This document shows, one piece after another, positions 37,205 through 50,960 of a stretch of DNA of 64,000 nt. Numbering within the stretch: the first letter of the stretch is position 1; each line of letters opens with the position of its first letter. This stretch comes from Taeniopygia guttata (Eukaryota > Chordata > Aves > Passeriformes > Estrildidae). The stretch covers positions 27,856,810 to 27,920,809 of the forward strand of contig NC_133063.1 in assembly GCF_048771995.1 (NCBI RefSeq), given 5' to 3'. Position numbers and translations under genes: made by a program. The notes under the pieces are model-generated. The model was given only the letters and a program-made list of their open reading frames with translations. It made no database searches and had not been told where the DNA came from.

Positions 37205-37746
37205 TGTTGTACAGGCTGGTTTTAACACCTGTACAGGAGGGGTTTTACTTTGTACAGGGGGGTCAGAGGTTTTAAGATGGAGGGATTTTTGGTCGGTCCT
37301 GTCCTTCCTCTTTTTTCTTCCTTACCTCCATGTTCCTGATGATGTTGGCACTTACAGATTGGTTTAGAGTAGAAAAGCACCATTTAATATAGGTAGTAGG
37401 TATTGGAGAAAAACTGTAAACATTTATCATGTAATATACCATATAAAAGATAGCAGCAGCTGGGGCGGGGGAGAGAAGAAGAAGTCAAGGGACAGAGAGG
37501 ATGTCAGGGTGTGTGTGTGCCTCTGCCTGAGCTGCTGACCAAACCACAGCAGCCCGAGAAGGCAATCTTTTAGATAACTTGCAATAGACTGCCTTGAGAC
37601 CGAACAACGAGAGGCTGCTGAGCCTTTCTTTGGAAGCACGGGTTGGAGGAGGGAGTTTTCCACTATACAGAACCCCTGAACCAGGCCTGGGTTCCGTCAT
37701 GCAACGTGTATTCACAACTGCTTCATAAGTAGTTGCTGTAGACACA
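37205..37746 (+). mobile_element. Probable LTR, about 540 bp
   Basis: Starts TGTTGTACAGG directly after a purine-rich tract (AGAGGGAAAAAA near 37187) and ends near CTGTAGACACA. It contains a good TATA box (CATATAAAAG at about 37440). No clear AATAAA is seen, and the right edge is uncertain. The purine tract suggests the right-hand LTR of an element. The sequence between the solo LTR and here (36965-37204) has a 71-codon open end but no recognisable retroviral domain. Confidence 0.45.
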
Positions 37747-39442
37747 ATTGGATCTAGAGGAGTGGGAAACAGTCAGCCGACCAGAGAGAAGTAGAGAGAA
37801 TGGATTTTTTTGTAGAACTTCAGTAAGGCTTCACTACCTGAACAGAATTAGTAGTCTAGTAACAATTGGTCTTATAATAGTTGAGGAAATTACAGAGGGA
37901 GACTGGTAACCATTTGCTTTTTCCCTCCAACATTTTTATTTGTGCAGATACAGCTGGCTTTCTATAGACAGGCATCTTCCTAATCATACTTGTTGGAGAG
38001 AGGCACAGAAAATAATGTGTTCCTCAGAGATTTGCCTCACTTTGTGTTCTCCAGTTGTGGCATCATTAAAATCACTAGTAAAGTCCTTCTGAATTTGGGG
38101 CACTACTCAGATATAGCTTTTCACTGAAGAGGAAATCAGAAAAGAGAAACACAAAAATAATCCACATCCAGTGTAGAATTTTCCTTCAGGGAAGTCTCAA
38201 GTAATTGCGTGTTATGTGTGTCTCTCTCCAGCCAATTACAGGCATTCACTCAGCTGCTGGTGTCTGAATTTGTCAGGTTTGTAATGTAATGTATAAATCT
38301 GTTCCTGCATGACTCCAAAACCACAGCTGGTTTTGATCAGACTCCTATAAAAAGGAAATTTCAATTAGCAGTGATCCAAACATATTCTGGAGGTATATTT
38401 TTATGGCTGCTTGACGAATAGCACTCTTTGTTCATGAGGGTGTCTGTGAGACTCTCAAATGCAAGGCAGGCAGAACTGTGAGTCATCACCACAAGCACAG
38501 TACTTTGTTGCAGAGGTCACATTCTGCCAAAACCAGAGGAATTAGCTAGCCAGATTGAATTAGCGGCTGAAACACATTAATTTATGCTACATAAATGTTA
38601 TTGTGGCCCTGTGGGCAAGTACTTAGGTCATATGCTGTATGACCTATTTGTACCAAGAGGGCTTTCCAGCTGTAAATCAGCTTCGAAGCACAGTTTTGCA
38701 AAGCATTCATATCTCTGCACTGTGCTTTCTTCTGTCCGCACTGATTCTGTCTCTTGGCAGACTGATTGCTTGCCATTCTGCATGTGCTTTACAGGATTTC
38801 CTGCAAGAGGAGTGGATCAGCAGTCAGAGCAGAGCAGAGGCTGAGTCTGGTAGAGAAGTTGAGCCCTGGCTATTGTGGGCAGCTGTGGATTTGTGTCTCC
38901 AGGCATCTGGCAGCAGGCAGGGCTGCTAGAGTTGGTGAAGCTGTGTGGTAAATGGAAACCTTGGTATCTCAGGCACATGTAAACCCAGCTCTTGACAAGG
39001 CTGTTTCTCTTCTGGGAGAGGAGGAGAATTAGATACACTTTTGACCACATTATTTCAGAATGAGAAAAAGTAGAAGTGTTTTCTCGCTTCAGCTTATGGT
39101 AACTGAGGACACATGCCAAGAAAGAAATATGCATAGTGTTTTAACTTGTTTTTATGTGTTTGGATATGTCTCTGCCAAAAATCTGACAGAACCTCATTGT
39201 TGCAGCTTTTCCCTCATGAAGCCACTGACTGCACCCAGCAAACATTTCATAAATAATGAAGTATTTGGGGGCATTTAATGTTGTCTGATCGTGTCAGCAG
39301 TTGCATATAGCACACTCTACTTTCCATCAAACCAGGTAAATGCTACAGCAGTGTGAGAAGGGAAGCAGTGTTGGTCTCCAGAGGGGAATGGGGAAATGGT
39401 CTTTTTAAACTAGCATATTGCAATCAGATCACTAATTACATC

Positions 39443-39475
39443 CTTTCTCTCTCTCTCTCTTTTTTTTTTTTTTTT
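39443..39475. repeat. (CT)n followed by poly-T
   Basis: A CT dinucleotide run passing into about 15 T residues. Low-complexity DNA. Confidence 0.9.
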
Positions 39476-41578
39476 CTTGGTTATGCCTTTGCACAAAGAA
39501 TTGTTTGTTTTTCTTTTCATTTTTGTTCTGCTCAGAAAGCAGATCCACTCCCCAGCACCACTGTTACTGTGATACTGAATCATACTGCACATACATCTTC
39601 CCCCACTTCAATGCATCTCCTCTTGTTTTTAAATGCAATAAAGCCAGCACCTTTTTTGTGTATCTCCAATGCTGCTGCTCCCAAGGACACAACAACCCTT
39701 TCAGATTCCAGACTGCAACATTTTGTACTCAGGCTCCCTGGATTCTGGGCTTGTTGATTTAGGAATTTTGGACATTAATCATGTGGTGTAAATGACATTT
39801 TTCTTCATGCTGAATATTTCAACAGGATCACAAAAGGAATGTTTTTATAACATTAAATATTCATAAAATCATGCTAAAATAGTTAAGGGGATGTGAAATA
39901 CATGGAGATTTAAAACCATAAATATTTAATATTTTAATAGCTTTTCATATTTTTTTCCATTAACCTAGTGCTGTTACCATACATCTGTTATTTGAATAGG
40001 GAAACTATTATTCTTTTAAGTGTTTTCTATTATAAATGAAGTAATTTACTCTACTTATTAGCAATTTTGTTTTGCTTAGCTTATGAAAAAGAAAAAATAT
40101 TGAGGTCTGAGAACTGCCAGCCCTGCTTGTGTGAGTGCAGCTCTCTATTCACCCTGCTGCTGAAATACTCCTGGGTTGACCGCTTTTAGTGCAAGATCCC
40201 ATTTACCATTACAGAATTGCAAAAGGGCTATTAAAACTCCCAGAGTGTAATTTTTATGCATAAATACCTTTTTCTAGAAAATAAATGAATTATCATCTGA
40301 AGTGAGGTTGATTTTCAACAATGATGAATCCACATGTCTTTCATTAAACCTGTCTTCTGAAAACTCACCACAGGAAAAAAAATCTTTATCAGTGACTAAA
40401 GAAATTGTTGTGGTACTTATATGAATTTTCTCTCTTTTCTTTTTTTTCCTTTTCAAATGTATCTCATTTCTTTGTGTGAGACTAGAACCTCTGCATGTAG
40501 TGTGGGGTGGCAATGATTATGTGTTTCCTAAGAAATTGTTTCATCAGTAGAAGCAGTAGACTAGATGTTTGCTATGTTTCATTAATTGGGTTAAGGAAGT
40601 ATGGATATTTATGACAATTATTTGGGAAGCTGTGTAAAAAGATAGCCAGGCAAACCTCTATCATCCACTTACACCTCACAGAAGCCAAATGGTTGAACAA
40701 GTCTATTAAACAAGATATATGCCTGTCTGTTTGGAGGAGCTGTTAAATCATGACTCTCTACAAAATACCTAAGGCAAGTCTGTTAAGAAAGATGATTTGT
40801 AGCAGATTTCTGTTCTATTAAGGATGGACATAAAGTAGAATAATTTAAAATGTGTCAATAACTCAAGGCAAAAATGTTTAATGCAAGAAGCAACATCTTA
40901 ACTTGTAGTCAATCATACCCAGTGGTAACTAGTAGGTGGAATGCTACTCATGGGATCAGAAATAATTTTTTGGATAGATTATGTGGAAGGTTTCTAGCAA
41001 AAATATCCCACCATGTTTTGTTATTGTGATGTCTCTCTGGAATCCAGATTTCAGCTTTAAAAATGGAAATTATAATTATTTTCTGCACCTTTTCGTAGGA
41101 GAGAGAGGGAAAACTTGACTTCATTTTCAGCTGGATGAATCTATAATCACATTTTGTTATTGGAAGGGAATGCACAATTCTTCACCTCTTCTGGATACGT
41201 GCTTCTGGATGTGGTCTCTACAATGCAGTGCACTGACAAGAGTAAGTGATGATGGCAATTTAACAGGTAGTTTAATGGATTCTGACAACTTGCCTCATGC
41301 TTCTCTCTCACTGATGGGGTCACACTCCCCCCAGCCCCATCTTCAGCTCCAAAACATGCATGGCTAACTGATGGGTAGACCTGATGTGTGCTACAGTCTG
41401 TTTCTGATGGTACATTCCAATTTGTGAACAGTGTTAATTCAGCCCAAGCTCTCCTCTTCCAGGTACATTGCATCCATGGCAGAGGTTTCTCCAAATCCCT
41501 GCTGTGCACACTAGAGAGAGCATGTAATGTGGGCCAGGCTTCAGGAGTGCCTTCTGAACAGTAAACACAGAGAAGGAA

Positions 41579-41618
41579 GTATGTATGTATGTATGTATGT
41601 ATGTATGTATGTATGTAT
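41579..41618. repeat. (ATGT)10 microsatellite
   Basis: Ten uninterrupted tetranucleotide units. Likely length-variable between individuals. Confidence 0.95.
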
Positions 41619-43339
41619 ACATAATTCAACAGATAGGTTTTACTGATTATCTCCAGAGGATTAAATCAGCCTGTTATGTTCCTCTCTTCAGACTCGATCT
41701 TTTTCACCTCCTGGCTGTAACATGTGCCGTGGCACTCTCTTCTGCTGTATTTACTCTGTGTTCTTCCTGATGCTTTTCATGGATATTGCTTGAATGAGAA
41801 GAGAAAGACAGGCCAAGTTATAGGCTAAAAATGAGTGGAGAAAAAAAGGAAGAAGGCTATGCTAATGGTTATACTTGAATTGTCTAGAGACCTGGCAGAA
41901 ACTTTAATTAAATGCTCTATATTTAGCAATTTTTGGCAGTTTTGATTGATTTATTATGTGTTATATCTGGTCTTGATTTACTGCATTGCATTTATACTAC
42001 TGTTTTGTTTTTGTCACTTTTGTGCTGCATATTACTCATTAGTTCTTGTAGCTTGCAGTTTTTGAATTACATTGTGAAAAACACACTCTACAACTTGAAA
42101 CTAGGTGTTTCAATATAAAAGCAAATCACTCCAAGATTTACACAAACCACTGGTTTAGCAACCCACAGATTTTGTAAAATGTATTTGTATTTAGAATATT
42201 TTCTAAAAATTATGGTGTATCTCTGCTGTGAATTTTCAGACAGACATGTTTATAATTTGCAATTTAGCTAGTGTTGTAATTATGTATCATATTTGTGGTA
42301 CATAAATTGTGTTTACAATGAAAAATTGTGGGGATTTTTTACTCTGAATGGTATGCCGATAGTTTCAACTCAAAACAAAACCAAAAGTCTTAACAATCTT
42401 AACTGTGTGATCTATTCACTTTTACCCTGTATTTTAGCTTAGTGGAAGAGGGTTTAAGTTGCATGTTAATTCACAGGGAAGAAAAACATTCCTAGAATGA
42501 CATTAAGTTTAAAAAGAATATGTAGCACAGCATGGTTGCAATGTAAGATATCTGAGATTTTAAGTGTCAGGACTTGTGCGTCTTCTTAAGAGATCAATGT
42601 ACTTATTTAGCTCAAAAAGCTAGTAATTATTATAGAGATCATTCAATAGAAAAATAATCTCATCCATGGAATCATTGAAGTGCGTATTCTGAACCATAAT
42701 AAATTTCAGCATATTCATTATGTCAAGCACGCTGACAAGGTCACCAAATGCAAAGGAGGTGTTGCAAATATTTTTAGTATGTTCATCACATGAAAGTGAT
42801 GAAAATGTTCATGATATCTCAGGAAGGAATTAGGTGATAGCTAGAAATTCAGAAAAGCATTTTAATACTGTAATTATTGTGCATCTTTCTGGTGGCAATA
42901 GTTAATGTAGAATTTCTCCTTTTGCAAACGTGTTCATATGTTTGCATTTTCTGGAGGTAATTGGTGCATTTCGGTCACAAGTAATATGCTTAACATTACG
43001 AATGACACTTGATTTTCTCAGCTTCTGTGAAACTAAGCGGAATCTGATCTTGTTTGCATTAACTTAATAATAATGATATCAGTATTAAGCTGATTTCAAT
43101 TGAGTTTCCACTGATTTTTGTTTTTTGGGATCAATATCCAGTTCCTGTTGGTAAAAAAGAACTTTTTGTCTGCTTATCTTATAGAATGGATATTTTAATT
43201 TTCTCCTATTTGTTTTAGAGGGTTTTTTGTCTTTGGACTTTAGTATTGTTATTTCTGAATCTTGTTTTTATTGCTTTCTCTTTCCTTTAGAGCAAGCTTT
43301 CCTCTTTATCTTGCCAACCACAAGAGAGGAAAATACATC

Positions 43340-43919
43340 CTGGGTGGCATCAAAAGCAATGTAGCCAGCACGGAAGGAAAAGGGATTCTGCCCCTCTACA
43401 GGTGAGATCCCACCTGGAACAATTTATTCAGCTGTGGGGTCACAGCACAGGAAGGACATGGACCATGAGTCCAGAGGAAGGACATCAAGATGATCAGAGG
43501 GATGGAGTACCTCTTTTATGAGAAAAGGCTGACAGAGTTGGGGCTGTTCAGCATGGAGAAGAGAAGGTCTCTGGGGAGACCTCATAGCATCCCTCAGTAC
43601 ATATAGGGAGCCTACGAGAAAGCTGTAGAGAGTCTTTTTACAAGGGTATGTAGTGAAACCATAAGTGGCAAAGACTTTTAGCTGAAATACTTGGATAGGA
43701 TATTAGGAAGAAGTTAGTTGCTGTGAGGGTGATGGCGCACTGGAACAGGACACCCAAGAAAGCTGTGGCTATCCAATGTCTGGAAATATTCAATGCAGAC
43801 AGGGCACTGAGCAACCTGCTCTAGCAGAATGTGTACCTCCCCACTGCATGGGATTGGAATGATATGATCCTTAAAGTCCCTTCTAACTCAAACCATTCCT
43901 TGATTCTATTATTCTGTGC
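43340..43919 (+). mobile_element. CR1 LINE 3' fragment
   Basis: Begins CTGGGTGGCATCAAAAGC and contains CR1 landmarks such as GGGGCTGTTCAGCATGGAGA near 43540. It ends with TTGATTCTATTATTCTGTG at about 43900-43919. 5'-truncated, without coding capacity. Confidence 0.9.
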
Positions 43920-44650
43920 TCTTTAGTCCTGCACTTTAGCAAGACCCAATCTTCACTGTCAGGACAGACAGGCTTGAGGCCCTACTACACACCAACTCTC
44001 CTGCTTGCTCCTGCCACCAGTGTACACCCCTTCTGCCTCACCATTCCTGTGACTTTGTATAGACAGCTGATACAAACACTTTTAAATACATATTTTACAC
44101 CTTTGTTTTTCAAAAGATCATATCTTCAGTACAGTTCTGCCTGGCACAGCCAGTGGGAGCATGCTGTAGCAAGGGTGTGATATGCAGAGCTAATACTGCT
44201 TGCAGAGTCTATTCTGTGAAAATAGTCCTACTTTCTACTAAAATGGTATAAGAAGAAATGTATGAATGGCTAAATATTTCTTAAAAAAATTTAAAAACCT
44301 AATAGATATGGAGCTTGGTATCAGATAAATTTTGTGTGCAGGTAATCAAATAGAAATGTGATTTTAGCCTTCACTGTTAGGAACTCAGGTTCATCAGATA
44401 GACCAAAAAAATGGAACTGCTTTTAGCTGTGTGTAGGACCTCGGTTGTTAAAAAAAAGGGTGGTAGAGGTATTGAGTCTAAGTGACAACACTGCCACAAG
44501 ACCATCAGCCTCTGACTGGTTTTCTTTGTATGGATTTCTGATGAGTTTAGATACTTTTAGAGAGAGAAAAGGAAGTGATAACAGTATTTCAAGTCTCTGA
44601 TATCTTAGACCCCAGGATCCCAGCTGGTGGATCTTAAGGCTGTATTTTTA
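43920..44650. other. Noncoding stretch, no gene seen
   Basis: AT-rich with no recognisable repeat family, exon or RNA gene. Confidence 0.6.
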
Positions 44651-45193
44651 TGGTGGGGTGGCTGTTTGGCTGCCAGATACCTAGCAGGGCAGAGGGAGCA
44701 AACACAATCAAAGAGATTGTGGGCCAAGATAAGGGCAGGGAGAGCTCACTCACCAGTTACTGCCACTGGCAAAACAGACTTGGATAGGGGAAATTAACAT
44801 AATTTATTATGAGTTAATATTAGAGCAAGATAGTGAGAAATCAAAAAAACCTAAAAACACCCTACCCCTACCCACCCTTCTTTGCAGGCTTGACTTAACT
44901 TCTGATTGTTCTACCTACTCCAGAAGCACAGGCAAATGGAGAATAGGGGATTCAGGATTTTTTTTCTCTTCATAAATATATTTTTTTCTCTTCATAAATA
45001 TATCTTTTCCTCTTTCTAAATACATTATCCCAGAAGCACTACAGAAGCACAGTTAGGGACTCAGCTTTGACTAGCAGCAGGTCTTTCTTGAAACTTCCCT
45101 CATGTTGGACATTAGGGAAGCTTTTGGTGTCTTGCCACAGAGGACGCCTCTGCAGTCCCACCTCCCTCCCCTACCAAAACATTTCTACACAAG
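44651..45193 (-). mobile_element. Minus-strand ERVL-type avian LTR
   Basis: Read on the minus strand, the 3' end is at about 44651 (plus strand TGGTGGGGT). A polyadenylation signal AATAAA lies at 44808-44803, in the AT-rich setting I associate with a common avian ERVL-like LTR (plus strand GGGGAAATTAACATAATTTA). The segments flanking it (CAAAACAGACTTGGATA and CAAAACATTTCTACACAAGC) also recall that family. The right end (5' end of the LTR) is approximate. A 22-bp tandem duplication lies inside. Confidence 0.6.
44959..45002. repeat. 22-bp perfect tandem duplication
   Basis: 44959-44980 and 44981-45002 are identical and contain CTCTTCATAAATATA. A diverged third copy may follow from 45003. It lies inside the LTR at 44651-45193. 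Confidence 0.9.
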
Positions 45194-48100
45194 CCCAAGA
45201 CAATGAAATAAAGGAGTAGATGCATATTCTGTTATTTATTGTGCCCACTGCTTCAAGTAGAAAGGGTCAGGACCTGTCTTTAAACACTAAGAGAAACAAA
45301 GTAGACAACAATATAAAAAGAGAAAAACACGGCAGAGATAAGGAAGACTGGAGTTTTGAAGTGTTATCTCCATTTTTGTAGCTTGAAATGTTTGGTTTGG
45401 TGTGGTTTTAGTTGGTATAATCAAGTTGAATCCTGCCAGAGAAATTGGAATGAATAGTATCAACTTTGAAAGACTTAGGAGCTGTGATATGTGGGTTTGA
45501 ATCTGTGAATTCTAATTTATGGGAAGCTATTTGGACAAAACAGCATTGAGTATTGTAGGTTATTCTTGTTTTCTACTTAGAGTATATCTATGTTTTAGTT
45601 ATCAAAGATAGCAGTAAATAGCAACCATCTTTTGTATTGTCAATGAAAGTATTTTGAGATCTCATTTTTTTGATGAATGAATGAGACACTATGAAGATGC
45701 AGGATTACAAAGGTAAGCATTCAGAAATGTGCTTAGTTGGAAGAATATATCAACAGCTGGGAAGGAAGGAAAGCCCTGGGAAGAAATCTGTTGGCACTGA
45801 GGTATTTGTCTTTGTTACTTCTTCCAAAACCAGTAGTACTTCAGGCATTGAATACTAGATTGAAATCCAATTTGTAGCTGTGAGAATAAAGGACAGTATA
45901 ACAGACTTAGCAACTTTTTTTTCATTCCTTCCTCTCAAAGGTTCTATGGTTTCAAAAATATGCCAATCCAGATGTGCAGCCTCTTGACCTAGCTGATTGC
46001 TTTTATGAATTATTAGCAAAAGGCTGGGAAAAGAGAATTAAAGTAAATTGCAGACAAATCCCAGTCCTATAGGCTGGAAATGGTTAGCATTGTTTAACTA
46101 CATGAAGTTTGTCTAATGTAGATAGTTTACAACAGTTCTACAAAGAAAACTGCAACTTCTTCCAGTCCTGTCTTCTTTCAGAGGCTCTAAGTTCTCACTG
46201 AATTTGACTATTGCCAGGAGAATAGCTGTTTGAGAGGTTTTGTAAACAGTCTTAACTGAAAATGCAGCGAATAAATTTAAAGAATAAAAGCTCTCCCTGC
46301 TTATAACTCAATGATTCTGCAACTATTTCCTATTTTACCTTAAATTGCTGCACTTGTCTTGATTTACTGTCAAGTATCTCTGAATTTTGGAGATTTAAGA
46401 AGATTAAACAAAACTGAAGTTCATTACTCTTTTTGGTATAATGTTTTGCAGTATCTGAGACACAGCTCCCTGCCTATTGACAGTGACTTCTTTTTCTCCC
46501 TCCCATTCACAAATGGCAAGAGTTATATTTATGTATGCCAAAATAAATAGTAAAAAGCCATGGAAAATAGGCAGCTTTCCTTTTTCCATCATGGCAAGCT
46601 GATTAGAATGGTATTGACTAAAGCTAAATTATTGGAGGATCTCCTTTTTATTTCATTTTGTATGTTGTTTGTTGACATATCAAGTTTATCTCAATTATAG
46701 TAAATGGGTTCCTGTGTTTGTCTTTAAACCATTTCAGCATTAAATTTAAAATTGACAAATTACTTCTATATTGATATAGAGTCAAGGGTAGTATGCAGTA
46801 TGTCACATGATTTATATTGATGTGATGAACTGTGGCATTTAATTTGTAAAATGTTTGTCTGGTCTTTTCAATGTAAATGTTTTCTAGGGGTGCATACATG
46901 TTTTCTAGGTGTTACAGTTATATTGCATTTAAGTAGGGTAATTATGTAGTAACACAGTCCAATTTATATAATTTCCAAATGATGCTTTTAAAATATTTTG
47001 AAATTGTAAGTGAAAAAGGTTTGATTTTCCCTTTTTTATCATCACATTTCACCCTTTTTATTAAATCACAGATCTAGTATTGAGAATAGATAAAATACAT
47101 AAGGGAAGATCTTACACAAGCTTAAGAAGGTCTTCAAATAAGCAAGAATTACAAATACAAATTCCAGTTCTGGGGCATTTATCTGCACGGGCCTTCTGAG
47201 GTAAGACCAGGACATTCTATTTTCAAGATAATTTTAAAGATAGAATATATTGTGATTTTATTTTAGAGCAACATGCAGAGTTGCTTCAGCACTGTAGACT
47301 CATTTTTACAAAGCTGGAATGATTCAGTGTTGATCACCTTTTTTAAAGGAGCAAGAAAAAAACCCATATTTGCTGCGAATTGGAGAAGATTAAATTACTG
47401 GACACAAACTCAGGATTACATTGGTAGGTAACTATCAGTTTATTTTCCCCTGGTACTTTCAAATAATGTAATTTGATACTTGTAACCTGACCAGTTTTAA
47501 ACATGGAAGAAAATCAGTGTTTATTCAGCAGACTTGGAGCAGATGTAGAAGGGAACTAAGTGTATTTATTTTACTGTTGTTCATAAAGTAGCTGGATCCA
47601 TCAGGTATGTTCAGATTGAATCAGTACTATATGTCTTATCTATATGCATATTTAAGGACCGATAAATCAGCAAATTAATTAGCTTGTTAGTCTAATCCAA
47701 AGCCCTGTGGAATAGACTCCCCTATTCCTATGCACAGTGTGAAGTGAATTTTCACACTTCTAAAGAATTATATGTGCATTCTTGTATTTTGGCAGGCTTC
47801 ATTTGTCTCAGATGAGAAGATGCTTATGTGTATATTATGCATGTTTATGTATATGTAGCATTAAGTGAGCAATTATGAATACATCTGCAGATATCACAGT
47901 GCATGAAAAAAAGCAGAGTTGAACACTAGTCATGACCCTGTTGTTGACATGCTTTAGCCTTACTTTCTCTTCTTTCCACCTTTGCTTTTGTAAAGGAACG
48001 GAATTTGGATCTGTACAATTAGATGACAGCACTTGTTCCATGCTGCCACTTCCAGGGGCATGAAGTCACTCTGCACCTCTGTTTCCACTCTCAAGTACTG

Positions 48101-48342
48101 GGGATCTCTCTGCAGTTCCTTCTACGACCGACCGACCGTGCTTTGAGCTGCTGGCTCTGCATGATGTGTTCACTTCTGCTCTTTTGTGTGCTTTTCAATG
48201 TAGAAGGCTTGCCTCACCACAGGTGTTCTCCTAGTGAATGATGAAACACATTACTGCAACAATGCAATTATGATGTAGCAAATAGTTGGTATTAGAAAAG
48301 TTTCAAAGAGCCATTCTTGGGGGAGGAGGAGGAAGCAATCCT

Positions 48343-48366
48343 AAAAAAAAAAAAAAAAAAAAAAAA
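48343..48366. repeat. Poly-A run, 24 nt
   Basis: An uninterrupted A run. Nothing upstream resembles a processed pseudogene or SINE body. Confidence 0.9.
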
Positions 48367-50849
48367 GCTAATGCTTGGCAGTAAGCTTCTGCAAAGTGCT
48401 AGAATTTTCCCCCAATGCCTCTTTGTGCTTCTGCAGCATGGGTGTAACTATGCTGACACTTTTTTTCTTAGTAATATTAGTCTAGTGCTCCCTAAACTCT
48501 GAGCAGAATATTAAATCAGATCTGATTAAATTGGGTTCCCTTGATAGAGTAGAAGATTGCTTAAAGCTTTCTAATTTGTGGCCTATGATTGTGCTCAGTT
48601 AAATGTGATATTAAGGTCAAGGTCTAACATGAAGTCAAAGAGTACACCACAAATTCATTACTACATTTTAATTCATGTAGTGGCACATCTAAGAATATGC
48701 TTCTTTACCTTTGACCCTCAGTTGTAAAGGAAACCCATCTGTTCTTACTGGGTTATGCAAACCCCTGGAGACTAGATTGCTAGGTCTGTTAAGGATAAAG
48801 AAGGTCACAAAAAGTAGACATCTGTATAAATACTCCATCATTAATATTCTCCTTCATAACAAATGTTGGCAAAAAGAAAAGAACCACAATCAAGAATGTC
48901 TCATGACAATTTTCAGAGTAGAGGACCCATTTAGGGGTATTTATAGTGTCCATTCCACTTTGGAGTCTTGCTTGGGTACAATTAAGTGGACCAAATAAGG
49001 CACCCAAATTTCCTCCCAGTTAATAGTGACAGGTACTGTCAAGGCAGTGATTCAACACCAGTTAGATGGTGAGGAGGCAATACAAAAACTGTCTTTGTTC
49101 TGAAAAACAATGGATGTCAGCAAGACAAAATGGGCATTGAGCAGCAAGAGAAAAACTGAGGGAGAAAAGAAAATTCTAAATTATAAATTCTAAATTATAT
49201 ACTAAATTATAGTGACAATTAGAAAGTATTTTATGGTAAGAAGTCCTGTCCATGTTCTTCTTATGTACACAATATTTATTCGGCTTATTCTCTATATGAG
49301 TATTTTTAAAGATTAAAAAAGGAGAGTTTATGCTTTCTTTGCAGTAACTATTCAGCTAATACAAATGTTATGTATTTGGTCATATCTTGTTCTTTAGAAC
49401 TGTCAACTGTCTGTCAATCTTCATATTTGCAAGAAAGAAAACACGCCAGCAACCCCACTGTGCTGAATGTGACAGCATTGTAGTGTCAGAGGACCAAGAG
49501 ACAGGTGATGGTTTATGATAGAAATAAATCTTTTATGAGAGCAAACTTGGTAGAATTGCATGTTTTTGTATGGAATATATCACTGTGCAGCTATCACTGA
49601 CAATCTTCTGAAATGCATCAGTTTCATAAGGGAAGGTTTTTATTGTGTCTAATCTTGTATTGAGTCACTGGAGGGAAAAAGGAAAAGGTAAATGCTTTTT
49701 GTATCTATATAATATGTAATATATATGTGTATGTAGAGGTGTTCCTGTCTTCATCGATATTTGAAAAGAATTAGACTAATTTAATGATGCTTAAACTGAT
49801 TCACATCATTATTGTACAATTCTGATCACTACACAGCAAGCAAGAGTGCCTCTGTGTATTGCATTTTGAAACAGGACAAGGTGCTTTCCATAAAAATACT
49901 TTATTTTGAATAGGAGTACTTGGAGTTAAACTGTATTTCTTGGTATACAGTGGGATGTTGCATTTTTGAGCTTTTTTTCACATGTTGCCTGTAAATAGGT
50001 GACAAAATCATTTTAAGTGTTTTTTTCTGAATATGTATAAAAGAGTAATATCCTCCCAGAAATCCACACATCTCACAGCCAGGTAAAATAACTTGAATAT
50101 TTTTATTATGAGATTTCATTTTCAAAGTTATGTTATTCCACAATAAAAAGAATTGTTAAGAATCATATAAACCTCACAAACCTCTGATTCGTTTTTTGTT
50201 GGAAAAGCCTGGATATGTGTGAAAATTTCTGTTTCAGAAAGCCAGAATATCATAACAGACCTAGCAAATAGATTTGCAATTCTAGTCTCACCTCAGCTGT
50301 GTACCCAAATAATGTACAGCACTTTTGTCATTCATTTGCTAGTTTGGCCACACATGAAATTATGATTACAAACCCCACCTAGTTTTTTCTCTTTAAAGTA
50401 GGAATCATTTCAATTAAAATGAGTATTCAAGGCAAGGCCTTTCCACAAATATACAGCCTTGATAAGAAAAAAAAAAAAAGAAATTCTTTTTCATCTCCTC
50501 CAAAGTTTTAAGCAGTTCTATGCTACCCTTTCCCTTTCTTCGTATACTGCTGATATTTTTCCTCTCTAGTATTGCAGTTGCTTATTTGACCAGTACAACT
50601 GTTCCATGTTATATTTGGTTATGCCTTTACTATGAATTCAGGGCAAGGGTCAGCACACAGTCATGCAGCCCAAAGGGCAGACTATGGGTGGCAGTGTCTT
50701 TATTAGCAAGGCAATCATGTGACAGGTAAATTGTTTAGCTTGATAGCTGCTACATGATGTGCCAGTGGGTTTTGAGATCCACATGCTGAAGCCTGGACAA
50801 AGACCTGTGAAGTAAATGGAAAATGTTGGTGTTAAGTTTTATACTGGGA

Positions 50850-50960
50850 AAAAAAACCCCAATTACAACAACAACAAAAAACCCCAAACAAAAACCAAAA
50901 CCAACAACAACAAAACCAAAACCAAACAAAAAACAAATAAAGAAGAAAAAAAAGAACACT
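50850..50960. repeat. A/AAC-rich low-complexity block
   Basis: About 110 bp of AAC, AAACC and AAAAC units. It generates long but meaningless reading frames on both strands. Confidence 0.9.

Larger units (their letters stand above)
37747..43339. other. Noncoding stretch, no gene seen
   Basis: AT-rich, with ORFs up to 160 codons of low plausibility; the longest, at 41147-41629 minus, runs through a microsatellite. Includes CT/T-rich DNA at 39443-39475 and an ATGT microsatellite at 41579-41618. No gene recognised. Confidence 0.55.

Noticed and set aside
41147..41629. 160-codon minus-strand ORF
   Set aside because: Its N-terminus is the translation of the ATGT microsatellite; the remainder shows no recognisable domain.
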